From positions 62,001 to 126,000 of the forward strand of contig OZ244812.1 in the NCBI GenBank assembly GCA_965220205.1: a stretch of 64,000 bases of DNA, read 5' to 3'. This DNA comes from G965220205 sp965220205 (GTDB lineage Bacteria; Chloroflexota; Dehalococcoidia; Lucifugimonadales; Australimonadaceae). Position numbers and translations under genes: made by a program. Positions 50,284-58,907 of this stretch are shown here, piece by piece; within the stretch, counting starts at the first letter, position 1; every line of letters begins with the position of its first letter. The notes beneath the pieces were generated by a model, which saw only the letters and a program-made list of their open reading frames with translations, did no database searches and was not told where the DNA came from.

Positions 50284-51921
50284 GTGAAGGCTCTGGACGC
50301 GGTCGCCGAGGCGCTCAGACTCGAGGGCGTCGAGTACCTATTCTGCTATCCGACGCTGGAGCTCATCGACGCCGTGGCCTCGGTCGGGATCCGGCCCGTC
50401 ATCTGCCGCCAGGAGCGGGTGGGCCTAGGCATGGCCGACGCCTACAGCCGCGTGACCAACGGCAAGAAGATCGGGGTGTTCGGGATGCAGGCGGGGCCCG
50501 GCGCCGAGAACGCGTTCCCGGGCGTAGCGACCGCCTTCTCCGATTCCTCCCCCGTGCTCATCCTGCCGTCCGGGTACCCGCGCGACCGCGAGGGGTGGCC
50601 GCGCTACTTCACCGCGCCGCGCGGCTATTCCGGCGTGACCAAGTGGGTAGAGCAGGTGAACGCCGCGTCGCAGGTGAACGAGGCGATGCGCCGGGCGTTC
50701 TCGCGTTTGCGGATGGGGAGGCCCGGCCCCGTGATGATCGAGGTCCCGGCCGACGTCGCCGCCGAGGACGTGGACGGCTCCGCGCCCTACGCCCCGGTCC
50801 GCGGCGGACGGAGCGCCGCCGACCCCGTCGACGTCGAGCGCGCGGCCGTGGCGCTCGTCGACGCCTCGTCGCTGGTCATCCACGCGGGGCAGGGGGTCCT
50901 GTACGCCGAGGCGACGCCCGAGCTCACGGAGCTCGCAGAGCTGCTGGCGGCGCCGGTCGTAACGACGCTGCTCGGCAAGAGCGCGTTCCCCGAGGACCAT
51001 CCGTTGTCGTTGGGGATGGCCGCGGGCACGGCGACGTTGCAGGCGCGGCGCTTCCTCGCCGACGCCGACGTCGTGCTCGGGGCAGGGTGCTCGTTCTCCA
51101 AGCACGCGATGGCCGCCGACCTCCCGCAGGGCAAGACGTTCGTTCAGGTCACGAACGACGAGGCCGACGTCAACAAGAACTACGACGTGGCGTACCCCGT
51201 CATCGGCGACGCGAAGCTAGCGCTCGCCCAGATCGTCGAGGCGGTCCGCGAGCGGCTCGCCGGCAGACCGAAGCGCGAGGTCGCGGAGACGGCGGCGCGC
51301 GTCGCTGCGGTGCGCGACCCGTGGCTGGCGGATTGGATGCCCAAGCTGACCTCCGCGGAGACCCCAATAAACCCGTATCGGGTGATCTGGGAACTGATGC
51401 GCGCGATCCCGCCGGAGGACGCCATCGTGACCCACGACTCCGGCAGTCCGCGCGACCAGATGGCGCCGTTCTACCGTGCGGCGGGCCCCCGCAGCTACAT
51501 CGGCTGGGGCAAGTCTCACGCGCTCGGCACCGGCCTTGGCTTCGCCATGGGCGCGAAGATGGCCGCGCCGGAGAAGATCGCTATCAACTGGATGGGCGAC
51601 GCGGCGTTCGGCATGACGGGTCTCGACTTCGAGACGGCGGTCCGGTGCAACATCCCGATCATCACCATCGTGTCCAACAACTCCACGATGGCGATCGAGA
51701 CGTCGCACATGACCACATCCCACGAGATGTATGGTGCCCGCGACTTGGGCGGAAGCTACGCGGATATGGCGCGCGCGCTCGGCGGCCGCGCGGAGCGCGT
51801 CGAGGACCCCGAGCAGGTAGGCCCCGCGCTGCTCAGGGCGCGCCGGGTGAACGAGGAGGAGGGGCGACCCGTGCTCCTCGAGATGGTCACGTCGGCTGAA
51901 ACGGCCCGTTCCCAACGCTAG
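50284..51921 (+). CDS. Thiamine diphosphate-dependent enzyme, acetolactate synthase-like
   Basis: 545 residues. Three domains: an N-terminal PYR domain with the catalytic glutamate E44 in VICRQERVGLGMAD, a central DHS-like domain, and a C-terminal PP domain with the ThDP/Mg site GDAAFGMTGLDFETAVRCN and then IITIVSNN. It resembles acetolactate synthases and benzoylformate-type decarboxylases; no regulatory ilvH subunit is nearby, so a catabolic decarboxylase or lyase is more likely. Start GTG 50284 with GGGAGG upstream. The substrate cannot be read. Confidence 0.85.
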   Translation: MKALDAVAEALRLEGVEYLFCYPTLELIDAVASVGIRPVICRQERVGLGMADAYSRVTNGKKIGVFGMQAGPGAENAFPGVATAFSDSSPVLILPSGYPRDREGWPRYFTAPRGYSGVTKWVEQVNAASQVNEAMRRAFSRLRMGRPGPVMIEVPADVAAEDVDGSAPYAPVRGGRSAADPVDVERAAVALVDASSLVIHAGQGVLYAEATPELTELAELLAAPVVTTLLGKSAFPEDHPLSLGMAAGTATLQARRFLADADVVLGAGCSFSKHAMAADLPQGKTFVQVTNDEADVNKNYDVAYPVIGDAKLALAQIVEAVRERLAGRPKREVAETAARVAAVRDPWLADWMPKLTSAETPINPYRVIWELMRAIPPEDAIVTHDSGSPRDQMAPFYRAAGPRSYIGWGKSHALGTGLGFAMGAKMAAPEKIAINWMGDAAFGMTGLDFETAVRCNIPIITIVSNNSTMAIETSHMTTSHEMYGARDLGGSYADMARALGGRAERVEDPEQVGPALLRARRVNEEEGRPVLLEMVTSAETARSQR

Positions 51922-52448
51922 AGAGCCGCCGCCGCTGCCCTCGGGCCTCACAGAGAACACACAGAAGGAAGAGACGCAGAGAAGTGACTGTTCAGAGTTC
52001 GTGAGAGGATCGGCGCCGGCAGCCGCCGTTGTTCTCGTGCTTGACATGGGAATCCACGCCCCGGGGGACGGCCCGCCGACTATCCCCCCCACCGAGACCC
52101 TTGCGTAACGCGCAGGGGCTGCTCTCGGAGTCGCCCAATGGGAGTGCAGAGGGCTTTGCCCTCTGCCGGGGGCGTGGGGGTGTCCCCCACACCAACGTAT
52201 GGGGCGGGTGGGTGGGAAGAACAGCGGTCGTCAAACAGAGTTACGCAAAGGTCCCGTCTGCGAGGAGAGTGAGAGAGGGGGGCCGCCCGCCTACTTTCGT
52301 TGGTTGTGGTGTGGGCAGGCCCACATGGATTGCTTCGAAGTCCCTCTCCTCGTAGCCGCCCAAGGGGGAGTCTCCCCAACTCTGAACACTTACGCACAGA
52401 AGAGTAGAATCGCAACACATTGGCGCACCGGCACGGGAGGTCACGGCT
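51922..52448. other. Intergenic region composed of dispersed repeats
   Basis: 527 nt with no gene. In order: a GTGCTTGACATGGGA palindromic element (about 52030-52060), double-hairpin repeat copy B (52096-52227), a GGAGAGTGAGAGAGGGGG segment, and the GGTTGTGGT...ACATG segment. A TAGAAT -10-like box (about 52407) and GGGAGG precede the next gene. Confidence 0.5.
52096..52227. repeat. Double-hairpin repeat, copy B
   Basis: Best-formed copy: a perfect hairpin GCAGAGGGC ttt GCCCTCTGC (52146-52166) is followed by the second hairpin GTGGGGGTGTCCCCCAC. The upstream CCTTGCGTAACGCG...GCTCTCG stretch aligns with copy C. Confidence 0.7.
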
Positions 52449-53750
52449 ATGGTCACTCAAGAACAGGCGACTCGAAAGATCAACATCGGCGTCATCGGCA
52501 TCGGCGTAGGCGGGCTGGAGATTATCCGCTCGGCCGTCCAGCAGCCCGAGACGATCAACCTCGCCGCCGGCTGCGACGTCGTGCCAGTCACGCGCGAGCG
52601 TTTCCAGGAGCGGTTCCCGGACGCCAAGGTCTACGACGACGTCGACAAGCTGTGCGAAGACCCGAACATCGACGCCGTCTACATCGCGTCGCCCAACCGC
52701 TTCCACGCGCCGCACACCATCACGGCGGCCCGCCACGGCAAACACGTCATGGTCGAGAAGCCCATGGCCATATCGCTCCAGGAGACCGAGCAGATGGTCG
52801 AGGAGTGCGAGAAGGCGGGCGTCCAGCTCGTTTGCGCCCACACCGCCAGCTACGGCTTGCCCTACCGCGTGATGCACAAGGTGATTCAGTCCGGCCAGAT
52901 CGGGAAGCTACAGTCGATTCATCTGTTCGCGTACACCGACTGGATGCTGCGGCCGCGGACCCCGGACGAGCTCGACTTCAACCAGGGCGGCGGCGTCCCC
53001 TACCGGCAGGGACCCCACCAGCTGGACACGGTCCGCTTGCTTGGCGGCGGGATGCTCAAGAAGGTCTGGGCCAAGATCGGCTGGTGGATGCCCGAGCGGT
53101 CGATGCCCGGGTTCTACAACGCCCACTTCGAGTTCGAGGACGGCGCCGTCGCGACCGCGGTCCACAACGGGTACGGCTACTTCCTGCTCAGCGACGTCAA
53201 CGGACCGGCGACAGGCCGCGGCGCCATGGAGAGCCTCGTCGAGATCCGCAAGGAGCTGCGGACCGGCACGCGCAACGAGGAGGCCGCGAAGCAGGACCTG
53301 CGCATCGGCGGCGAGACCGAGTCGCAGCAGTACCGAGAGGCCCTCCAGGCGGGGCCGAGCCGCGGGAACTTCGGACGCCAGATCCAGCGCGAGCCCGGCG
53401 ACCGTCGCGGCCTGAACGACACGGGCGACCCCGGCTCGATCGTGGTCACCTGCGAGCGCGGCGACATGCGCATCGGCCCCCGGGGCGTCTTCATCTACGA
53501 CGACGACGGCGTTCGCGAGGTCACCGGCAAGTCCAGCGTCCACTCACGGGGCGAGATTCACGAGATGTACGGGGCCGTGGTGCACGGCAAGCCCGTCTAC
53601 CACTCCGGGCGTTGGGGTATGGGCACGGCCGAGGCGATCTTTGGCATGATCGAGTCGTCCCAGAAGGGCGGGATCGTGGAGCTCACCCACCAGACGCCGG
53701 TGCACCCCGACTACGACTCCGACCTCGAGATCGTGCCGGTCGACGCGTAG
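52449..53750 (+). CDS. Gfo/Idh/MocA family oxidoreductase
   Basis: 433 residues. N-terminal Rossmann fold with NIGVIGIGVGGLEIIRSAV (GxGxxG), AVYIASPNRFHAPHTITAA and the catalytic-lysine motif VEKPMAI (about 101-107); C-terminal sheet domain. An insertion around 285-320 is rich in Gln/Arg/Gly and unlike typical members. It oxidises or reduces an unidentified sugar, polyol or related compound with NAD(P). ATG 52449 follows GGGAGGTC. It is flanked on both sides by repeats. Confidence 0.88.
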   Translation: MVTQEQATRKINIGVIGIGVGGLEIIRSAVQQPETINLAAGCDVVPVTRERFQERFPDAKVYDDVDKLCEDPNIDAVYIASPNRFHAPHTITAARHGKHVMVEKPMAISLQETEQMVEECEKAGVQLVCAHTASYGLPYRVMHKVIQSGQIGKLQSIHLFAYTDWMLRPRTPDELDFNQGGGVPYRQGPHQLDTVRLLGGGMLKKVWAKIGWWMPERSMPGFYNAHFEFEDGAVATAVHNGYGYFLLSDVNGPATGRGAMESLVEIRKELRTGTRNEEAAKQDLRIGGETESQQYREALQAGPSRGNFGRQIQREPGDRRGLNDTGDPGSIVVTCERGDMRIGPRGVFIYDDDGVREVTGKSSVHSRGEIHEMYGAVVHGKPVYHSGRWGMGTAEAIFGMIESSQKGGIVELTHQTPVHPDYDSDLEIVPVDA

Positions 53751-54020
53751 CGATTGCCTCGAAAGTCCCGTCCGGCCTCCTCCCCACACGGGGGGAGGAT
53801 TGAGGAGGGGAACCCCTTGCATAACTCGTAGAGGGCGGCTCTCGCAGTCGCCCAGTGGGGGAGTGCAGAGGGCGCCAGCCCTCTGCCGGGGGCGTGGGGG
53901 TGTCCCCCACACCCATGCGTTGCGGGGTGGGTGGGCGGGAAGAATAGCGCCCGTGTCTGCGGGGAGAGTTAGAGAGGGGGCCGCGGGACGACAGGCCCCA
54001 CGTTCTCGCGTCCTCGTCCC
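53751..54020. repeat. Repeat-filled gap with double-hairpin copy C
   Basis: No gene. CCTCC/GGAGG hairpin repeat at about 53770-53810, double-hairpin copy C at 53812-53949 (GCAGAGGGC/GCCCTCTGC then GTGGGGG/CCCCCAC) and a GGGGAGAGTTAGAGAGGGGG tail at about 53960-53980 that matches 50157-50176. These lie between convergent genes and could end transcription from both sides. Confidence 0.65.
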
Positions 54021-54809
54021 TCAGCCGGCGTGGGCGCCGAGCCAATCGCGCAGCGCCCCGAAGAAATCGCGGCGCGCGGCCCGCTCGAGCCACGGCATGT
54101 GGCCGCATCGCTCCCATTCCCGGTACTGGAGATGCGGCATGTAAGGAGCGAGACTGTCGCGAATCATGGTCCCCGGGTGCGGGTCGTACGCTCCGTGCAG
54201 CATGAGGACCGGCGCGTGAATCGCCGCGAACGCGGCGGGGTACGTCCCGTCGGCCTGCAGCCGCATCATGTCGTCCCACGTCTCGCGGTTCGCCTGCCCA
54301 TCGACCTCGCCGTCTTCTTCGGGAGCGACGAGGTCGACCGACTCCGTGTGGACGGTCAGCTCGTGCCGCCGCTTGAGCCGCTCGCTGCGGTCCGGCGTCT
54401 CGCTCTCGAGCCTCGCCAGCCTTCGCCGCAAGTCGTCCCCGATGCGTTCGTTGCGCGTCTCCTCGTAGCGGCGGCGCGACGCGAGGTCGAAGGTCCCGCT
54501 GCCGACCAGCGTCAGGCTGGCAACGCGGTCGGGGTGGGCGGCCGCATATGCGAGCGCGAGCATCGCTCCCCACGAGTGGCCCACGAGCGCTGGGCGCTCG
54601 TTCGGACAGTGCGCGGCGAGGAACTCGTCGAGGTCCGCAATGTGGACAGCCACGGAGAGGGGCGCCTCGCCGCTGCCGCGTTGGTAGGGCTCGAGGACGT
54701 GGAACGCGTCTTTGAGGCCGCGGGCGAGCCGTTCCAACCCCGGCGCGCCGGGCCCGCCATGGAGCAGAACGACGGCGGAGCCGCCGCTGCCGTACTCGCG
54801 GTAGTCCAT
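54021..54809 (-). CDS. Alpha/beta hydrolase, proline iminopeptidase-like
   Basis: 262 residues. LLHGGPGAPGLERLA (HGGPG oxyanion motif, 17-21), the nucleophile VGHSWGAML (S79), an aspartate in MLHGAYDPHPG and the histidine in WERCGHMPWLE complete the triad. HGGPG is typical of proline iminopeptidases and related hydrolases. It is on the same strand as, and downstream of, the FAD oxidoreductase gene. Confidence 0.87.
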   Translation of the reverse strand: MDYREYGSGGSAVVLLHGGPGAPGLERLARGLKDAFHVLEPYQRGSGEAPLSVAVHIADLDEFLAAHCPNERPALVGHSWGAMLALAYAAAHPDRVASLTLVGSGTFDLASRRRYEETRNERIGDDLRRRLARLESETPDRSERLKRRHELTVHTESVDLVAPEEDGEVDGQANRETWDDMMRLQADGTYPAAFAAIHAPVLMLHGAYDPHPGTMIRDSLAPYMPHLQYREWERCGHMPWLERAARRDFFGALRDWLGAHAG

Positions 54810-54835
54810 CGACCACTCCTATTGCCCAGTGTCGC

Positions 54836-55951
54836 TTACGGGGTGAACCGGGACGGATCGTACGCGTCGATGGACATGGAGGTCTCGCCGTTCGCAATGA
54901 GATCAGCCGTAATCTTCCCCATGGCGGGCGCCATCATGATCCCCTGCCGGCCCGCGCCGGTCGCGATATGCAGCCCCTCGACCGACGGCGCGCGGCCGAG
55001 GATGAGGCGCCCGTCCGGCGCCGCCGGCCGCAGGCAGGCCGTCTGCATGACCAGTTCCGCGTCCACGAGCGCGGGGAGCATCCGTAGGGTCGAATCGACG
55101 ATGCGGTCGCGTCCATCGACGGTGGTCGACTCGTCGAAGCCCGCCTCCTCCTCGGTCGTCCCCGCCCACACGAGGCCGTCGGACGGCTTGGTCATGGCGT
55201 AGTTCGACCCGTGGCCGACGCTGACCCGATAGGGAGCGCCCAGTGCCCGGAGGCGGATGAGCTGTCCCTTCAGCGGGCGAATCGGTATGTCGATGCCCGC
55301 CCACGCCGAAGCGTCGGCGCTCCACGGCCCCATGGCGAGCACGACGCAGTCGGTCGCGATCTGCCCGCCCTCCGTAATGACGCCGGAGATCCGTCCGTCG
55401 TCGCGGACGAGCCCCGTGACGCGCCCCGTCCGCACCGTTGCGCCGAGCCGCTCGGCGGCTTGGACCAGCGCGAGCGTCAGGCGGTACGGCTCGACGTCTG
55501 CCGTGCCCTCGATGTGCAGCGCGCCCACCGCGTCGGCCGAGATGCGGGGCTCGATCAACCGCGCGTCGTCCGCATTGGTCCACCGGACGCTGTAGCCGGG
55601 CTGTTGTTGTTGCCAGACGAGGCGCCCCGTCAGCGCCGCCGCCTCCTCTTCCGAGAAGGCCAGCTTGAGCGCTGGCGTGTCGCGGTACTGGATATCGATG
55701 CCCGTCTCCTCGGGCAGCGAACGGGACAGCGTGCGGTAGAGCCGCATGCTCTCGGCCATCACGGGGTAGTTGGGATGCGGCCCGCCGGAGATGCCGCCGC
55801 CGAGACCGCCGTAGGCGAACCCGGAGGCATGGCTGGCCAAGCCGTCCCGTTCGAGGACGGTGCTCTTGATTCCGGCGTGGGCCAGGTAGTAGGCGGCAGC
55901 GGCGCCCGCGATGCCGCCGCCTACTATGACGACGTCAGCGGACCGGTTCAC
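54836..55951 (-). CDS. FAD-dependent oxidoreductase, DAO family
   Basis: 371 residues from GTG 55951, which overlaps the methyltransferase stop (GTGA). The N-terminal dinucleotide fold is DVVIVGGGIAGAAAAYYLA followed by VLERDGLASHASG; late ATGAGRQGIMMAPAMGKI closes the FAD site. Resembles glycine/sarcosine/D-amino-acid oxidases and dehydrogenases of amines. The substrate is unknown; context with a methyltransferase hints at methylated amines, but that is speculation. Confidence 0.88.
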   Translation of the reverse strand: MNRSADVVIVGGGIAGAAAAYYLAHAGIKSTVLERDGLASHASGFAYGGLGGGISGGPHPNYPVMAESMRLYRTLSRSLPEETGIDIQYRDTPALKLAFSEEEAAALTGRLVWQQQQPGYSVRWTNADDARLIEPRISADAVGALHIEGTADVEPYRLTLALVQAAERLGATVRTGRVTGLVRDDGRISGVITEGGQIATDCVVLAMGPWSADASAWAGIDIPIRPLKGQLIRLRALGAPYRVSVGHGSNYAMTKPSDGLVWAGTTEEEAGFDESTTVDGRDRIVDSTLRMLPALVDAELVMQTACLRPAAPDGRLILGRAPSVEGLHIATGAGRQGIMMAPAMGKITADLIANGETSMSIDAYDPSRFTP

Positions 55952-56667
55952 GCGAGGCGATAGCCGCCCACGAGCGCCTGGCCTAACCGCTTCCAGAAGC
56001 ACTCGACGGACGTGAATCCAGCCGCCGTCAGCCACTCCAGATGACGGGCGAGCGTCGCGTCCTTGTGGTGCGGCAGCATGTCATGGACGGTGCGCTCTCG
56101 CTCGGTCCGCTGCGGACGAGGTTCGCCCCGGCCCGCCGCGCGGAACGCCTGCCCGAGGTGCTCCCCCGCGGGCGAGGCGGTGTCGAGATTGAAGAAGGCC
56201 CCGTCCGGCTCAATGACGCGGTATATCTCGGCGTAGAAGCTCTTCATCTTCTCTGCCGAGAGGTGGTGGATGGCCCTCGCTGACACGACCAGATTGAACG
56301 GCCCCTCGGCGGCCGCCGCCTTGGGCATGACGCCGTCCGCGAAATCGCCGACCACGTAGCGGAAGCGGTCGCCGAAGCGGGCCATCCGCTCGCGCCCCAC
56401 GTCCATCATCGCGTCGGAGATGTCGAGCGCGACGCAGGTTGCGTTCGGGAGGTTGTCGAGCACGCCCGCCGCGACGGGCCCGTAGCCGCTCCCGATATCG
56501 AGCATCCGCACGGGCGCGTCGGGGTACCCTGGCGTGAGCTTGGCCATGAGCGTGAACAGCTCGTTGCGCTGCTCCTCTTGGGCGTCCATCCGCTCCACGT
56601 ACTCGGTGACGCGTCCCGGCTCCAGCCACTCGTGTCCGGGCACCGGTTCCTGTTGAGTCGATGTCAT
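55948..56667 (-). CDS. Class I SAM-dependent methyltransferase
   Basis: 239 residues. Motif I VRMLDIGSGYGPVAAG (53-68), then VALDISDAMMDVG, VVGDFADG and a NLVVSARAIHHL strand typical of UbiE/small-molecule methyltransferases. It leads a three-gene unit with the FAD oxidoreductase and the hydrolase. The upstream region is the tandem repeat array, so its promoter must lie within about 100 nt. Confidence 0.87.
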   Translation of the reverse strand: MTSTQQEPVPGHEWLEPGRVTEYVERMDAQEEQRNELFTLMAKLTPGYPDAPVRMLDIGSGYGPVAAGVLDNLPNATCVALDISDAMMDVGRERMARFGDRFRYVVGDFADGVMPKAAAAEGPFNLVVSARAIHHLSAEKMKSFYAEIYRVIEPDGAFFNLDTASPAGEHLGQAFRAAGRGEPRPQRTERERTVHDMLPHHKDATLARHLEWLTAAGFTSVECFWKRLGQALVGGYRLA

Positions 56668-56763
56668 CGTGGTCTCCTGTCCATGCGCGTAGTCCTGCCG
56701 TGCGCCGACAGTAGCGGTCGCGGGCTTGCCGTGTCAACTCGACGACATCCGCCCCTACCAAGC

Positions 56764-57119
56764 GTCGCCTGGCCACGCGCCCGCCGCCGGTTGGCCTCCA
56801 CCACCACGGGGGGAGGATTGAGGAGGGGGGAGCGACGTACCCTCCGGCCGCGCAAGGTCGCCTAGCCACGCGCCCGCCGCCGGTTGACCACCACCACCAC
56901 GGGGGCATTGAGGAGGGGGGGAGCGACGTACCCTCCGGCCGCGCAAGGTCGCCTGGCCACGCCCCCCGCCTCGGGTTGGCCACCACCACCACGGGGGGGG
57001 GGGCATTGAGGAGGGGGGAGCGACGTACCCTCCGGCCGTGCAAGGTCGCCTGGCCACGCGCCCGCCGCTGGTTGGCCTCCTCCACCACGAGGGGAGGATT
57101 GAGGAGGGGGGAACGCCCG
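56764..57119. repeat. Tandem repeat, about four units of 91-97 bp
   Basis: Units begin at GTCGCCTGGCCACG or a close variant (56764, 56857, 56948, 57045). Each holds CGCCCGCCGC, GGTTGGCC, CCACCACCACGGGGG, ATTGAGGAGGGG and GCGACGTACCCTCCGGCC. The G-run length differs between units. Each unit embeds the CCTCC/GGAGG hairpin found alone elsewhere. The spacing and absence of unique spacers exclude CRISPR. Confidence 0.8.
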
Positions 57120-57171
57120 CCGCGCGCGACCCCCGACGCGACATCCGCCCCTATCCCAACCACCCCTATCC

Positions 57172-57400
57172 CCCTACCATGCCCCTTGAACGACCGTCGA
57201 AACCGCTCGGCGCTGGCGCGTTGGTCCGCCGGCCCGATTTACGAGTAAATGTCGCAAAATGTCGCAGAATGTCGCACTATTTCAACCCTCCACTCGTAAA
57301 TCCCGCGATTTACGAGTGAAAAACCTCACGTTTTTGGCCGAAAACCGGCCATTTTGGCCCATTTCCGTTCATTTCCGCGTCCGGACGCATCAGCGGCGCG
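57172..57400 (+). repeat. TTTACGAGT dispersed element, copy 3
   Basis: The arms are TTTACGAGT (57238-57246), ACTCGTAAA (57292-57300) and TTTACGAGT (57309-57317), with three AATGTCGCA units between the first two. Then follow GGCCGAAAACCGGCC and a CATTTCCGTTCATTTCC stretch. Much less GC-rich than its surroundings. Homologous to 41362-41540 on the left part and to the reverse of 20162-20290 on the right part. Confidence 0.65.
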
Positions 57401-57563
57401 TGCGGAACCCACTCCGCCCCAGTCTGGCCTCCCGCTGCTGTTTGGCCTCCTCACCCACGGGGGAGGATTGAGGAGAGGGGAACGACGTGCCCTCGGGTCG
57501 CGCCACTCTTGACGGCGGCTCGCCAAGGCCCTAGCGTCCTCCTCGCTTGACGGGAGGGACAGC

Positions 57564-58295
57564 ATGCTGCAGGACAAGGTAGTAGTGGTGACGGGCGGCG
57601 CAAAGGGGATCGGGCGCTACATGGCCAGAGGCTTTGCTCAGGAGAGCGCCAAGGTTGCTATTGGGGACATGGACGCCGCGCGGCTGGACCAGACGGTGGG
57701 CGAGCTACGCGACTTCGGCGGCGACGTCATCGGCGTCCCCACGGACGTGCGGGACGAGGACCAAGTGCGTGCGCTGATGGCGCAGGCTGCGGAGCGGCTC
57801 GGCGGCATCGACGCGTTGGTGAACAACGCCGGGATCGTCCCGCACTTCAACTGGGGCGTGCCGCGGTGGCCTGCCGTCAAGGACATGGAACGGGGCTTCT
57901 GGCAGAATGTCCTGGGGACGAACCTCGGCGGCACATTCCTGTGCAGCAAGCACGTGACGCCCTATCTCGAGGCGCGCGGCGGCGGAAACATCGTCAACCT
58001 GTACGGCGGCGGCGGCCTCACGCCTGCCGGCGCCGCGGCGTATGTCGTGTCGAAAGAGGCGATTGTCGTCTTCACGAAGTTCCACGCGGAAGAGGTGCGC
58101 GACGCCAACATCTGCGTCGTCGCCATCTCGCCGGGTGGGGCCATCGCCACGGAGGACGCCCCCGAAGAGGCCCGCGCGCGTATGCCCGGGCCCGAGAGCG
58201 CAGGGCCGCGCTTCGTGCTGGCCGCGCAGGCGGGGATGGACATGTCGGGGAGCTTGCTGACACTCGAAGACGGCAAGCTGGTGGTGGAGCGGTAG
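57564..58295 (+). CDS. Short-chain dehydrogenase/reductase
   Basis: 243 residues. Cofactor motif TGGAKGIG (about 10-17), DVRDEDQV, NNAG and YVVSK (Tyr/Lys of the active site). The usual catalytic serine about 13 residues before the Tyr is replaced: the stretch reads IVNLYGGGGLTPAGAAAYVV, with Tyr/Gly there. The acidic residues after strand 2 (GDMDAARL) favour NAD(H). The substrate is unknown, and the missing serine makes classical activity doubtful. Confidence 0.87.
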   Translation: MLQDKVVVVTGGAKGIGRYMARGFAQESAKVAIGDMDAARLDQTVGELRDFGGDVIGVPTDVRDEDQVRALMAQAAERLGGIDALVNNAGIVPHFNWGVPRWPAVKDMERGFWQNVLGTNLGGTFLCSKHVTPYLEARGGGNIVNLYGGGGLTPAGAAAYVVSKEAIVVFTKFHAEEVRDANICVVAISPGGAIATEDAPEEARARMPGPESAGPRFVLAAQAGMDMSGSLLTLEDGKLVVER

Positions 58296-58304
58296 GCCTG
58301 GGAC

Positions 58305-58493
<189 letters not shown>

Positions 58494-58518
58494 TCTCGCC
58501 AGGCGTCGCAGCGCGCCC

Positions 58519-58803
58519 ATGCTCGAGGTGACCGACGCCGCGAAGCGGCAGCTCGGCGAGGTGACGAAGGCCCGCGGATTGGACCCGGGCAAGTTTCTGC
58601 GCCTCGCGGTGCCGCCCGTGTGGACCGGCAGCGGCGACTTCGGCATCGTGATCGACTCCCGCGGCGTGATGGACGTGGCGGTCGCGCACGAGGGCCGGAC
58701 GGTCCTGCTGATCGAGCAGGAGATCGCCGAGAAGATGGGGCGCGCGGTGCTCGACTTCAAGCCTCCTCCCGACGGCCCCCGCTTCACGCTAGACGTGTAC
58801 TAA
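58519..58803 (+). CDS. Cysteine-free HesB/IscA-like protein
   Basis: 94 residues starting MLEVTDAAKRQLGEV. The pattern TDAAKRQLGEVTKARG, LRLAVPP, FGIVIDSRG and LDF...GPRFTL parallels A-type Fe-S carriers, but none of their cysteines is present, so it cannot hold a cluster in the canonical way. It follows the SEC-C gene closely. The assignment is by pattern only and is moderately certain. Confidence 0.55.
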   Translation: MLEVTDAAKRQLGEVTKARGLDPGKFLRLAVPPVWTGSGDFGIVIDSRGVMDVAVAHEGRTVLLIEQEIAEKMGRAVLDFKPPPDGPRFTLDVY

Positions 58804-58907
58804 AAGCGAGTGTGTTGAACGAGAGGCACGCGCGGCGGCGCTGGCATTCCCTGCGCACCCGCCGTATTCTCTACAGCAACACCGCCGCCGACGAAGCGAG
58901 GCGCCAT

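Larger units (their letters stand above)
56668..57563. other. Long repeat-rich intergenic region
   Basis: 896 nt without a supportable gene, between divergent methyltransferase and SDR genes. It contains a tandem array (56764-57119), a TTTACGAGT element (57172-57400) and one more CCTCC/GGAGG hairpin (57438-57482). Open frames here are low-complexity Gly/Arg/Pro and follow the repeat period, so they are rejected. Confidence 0.6.

Noticed and set aside
56764..57119. Possible CRISPR array
   Set aside because: The units are contiguous 91-97-bp repeats without unique spacers and no cas genes are present.
56755..57248. Several Gly/Arg/Pro open frames over the tandem repeat
   Set aside because: They mirror the repeat period in every frame and have no ribosome site or homology-like features.
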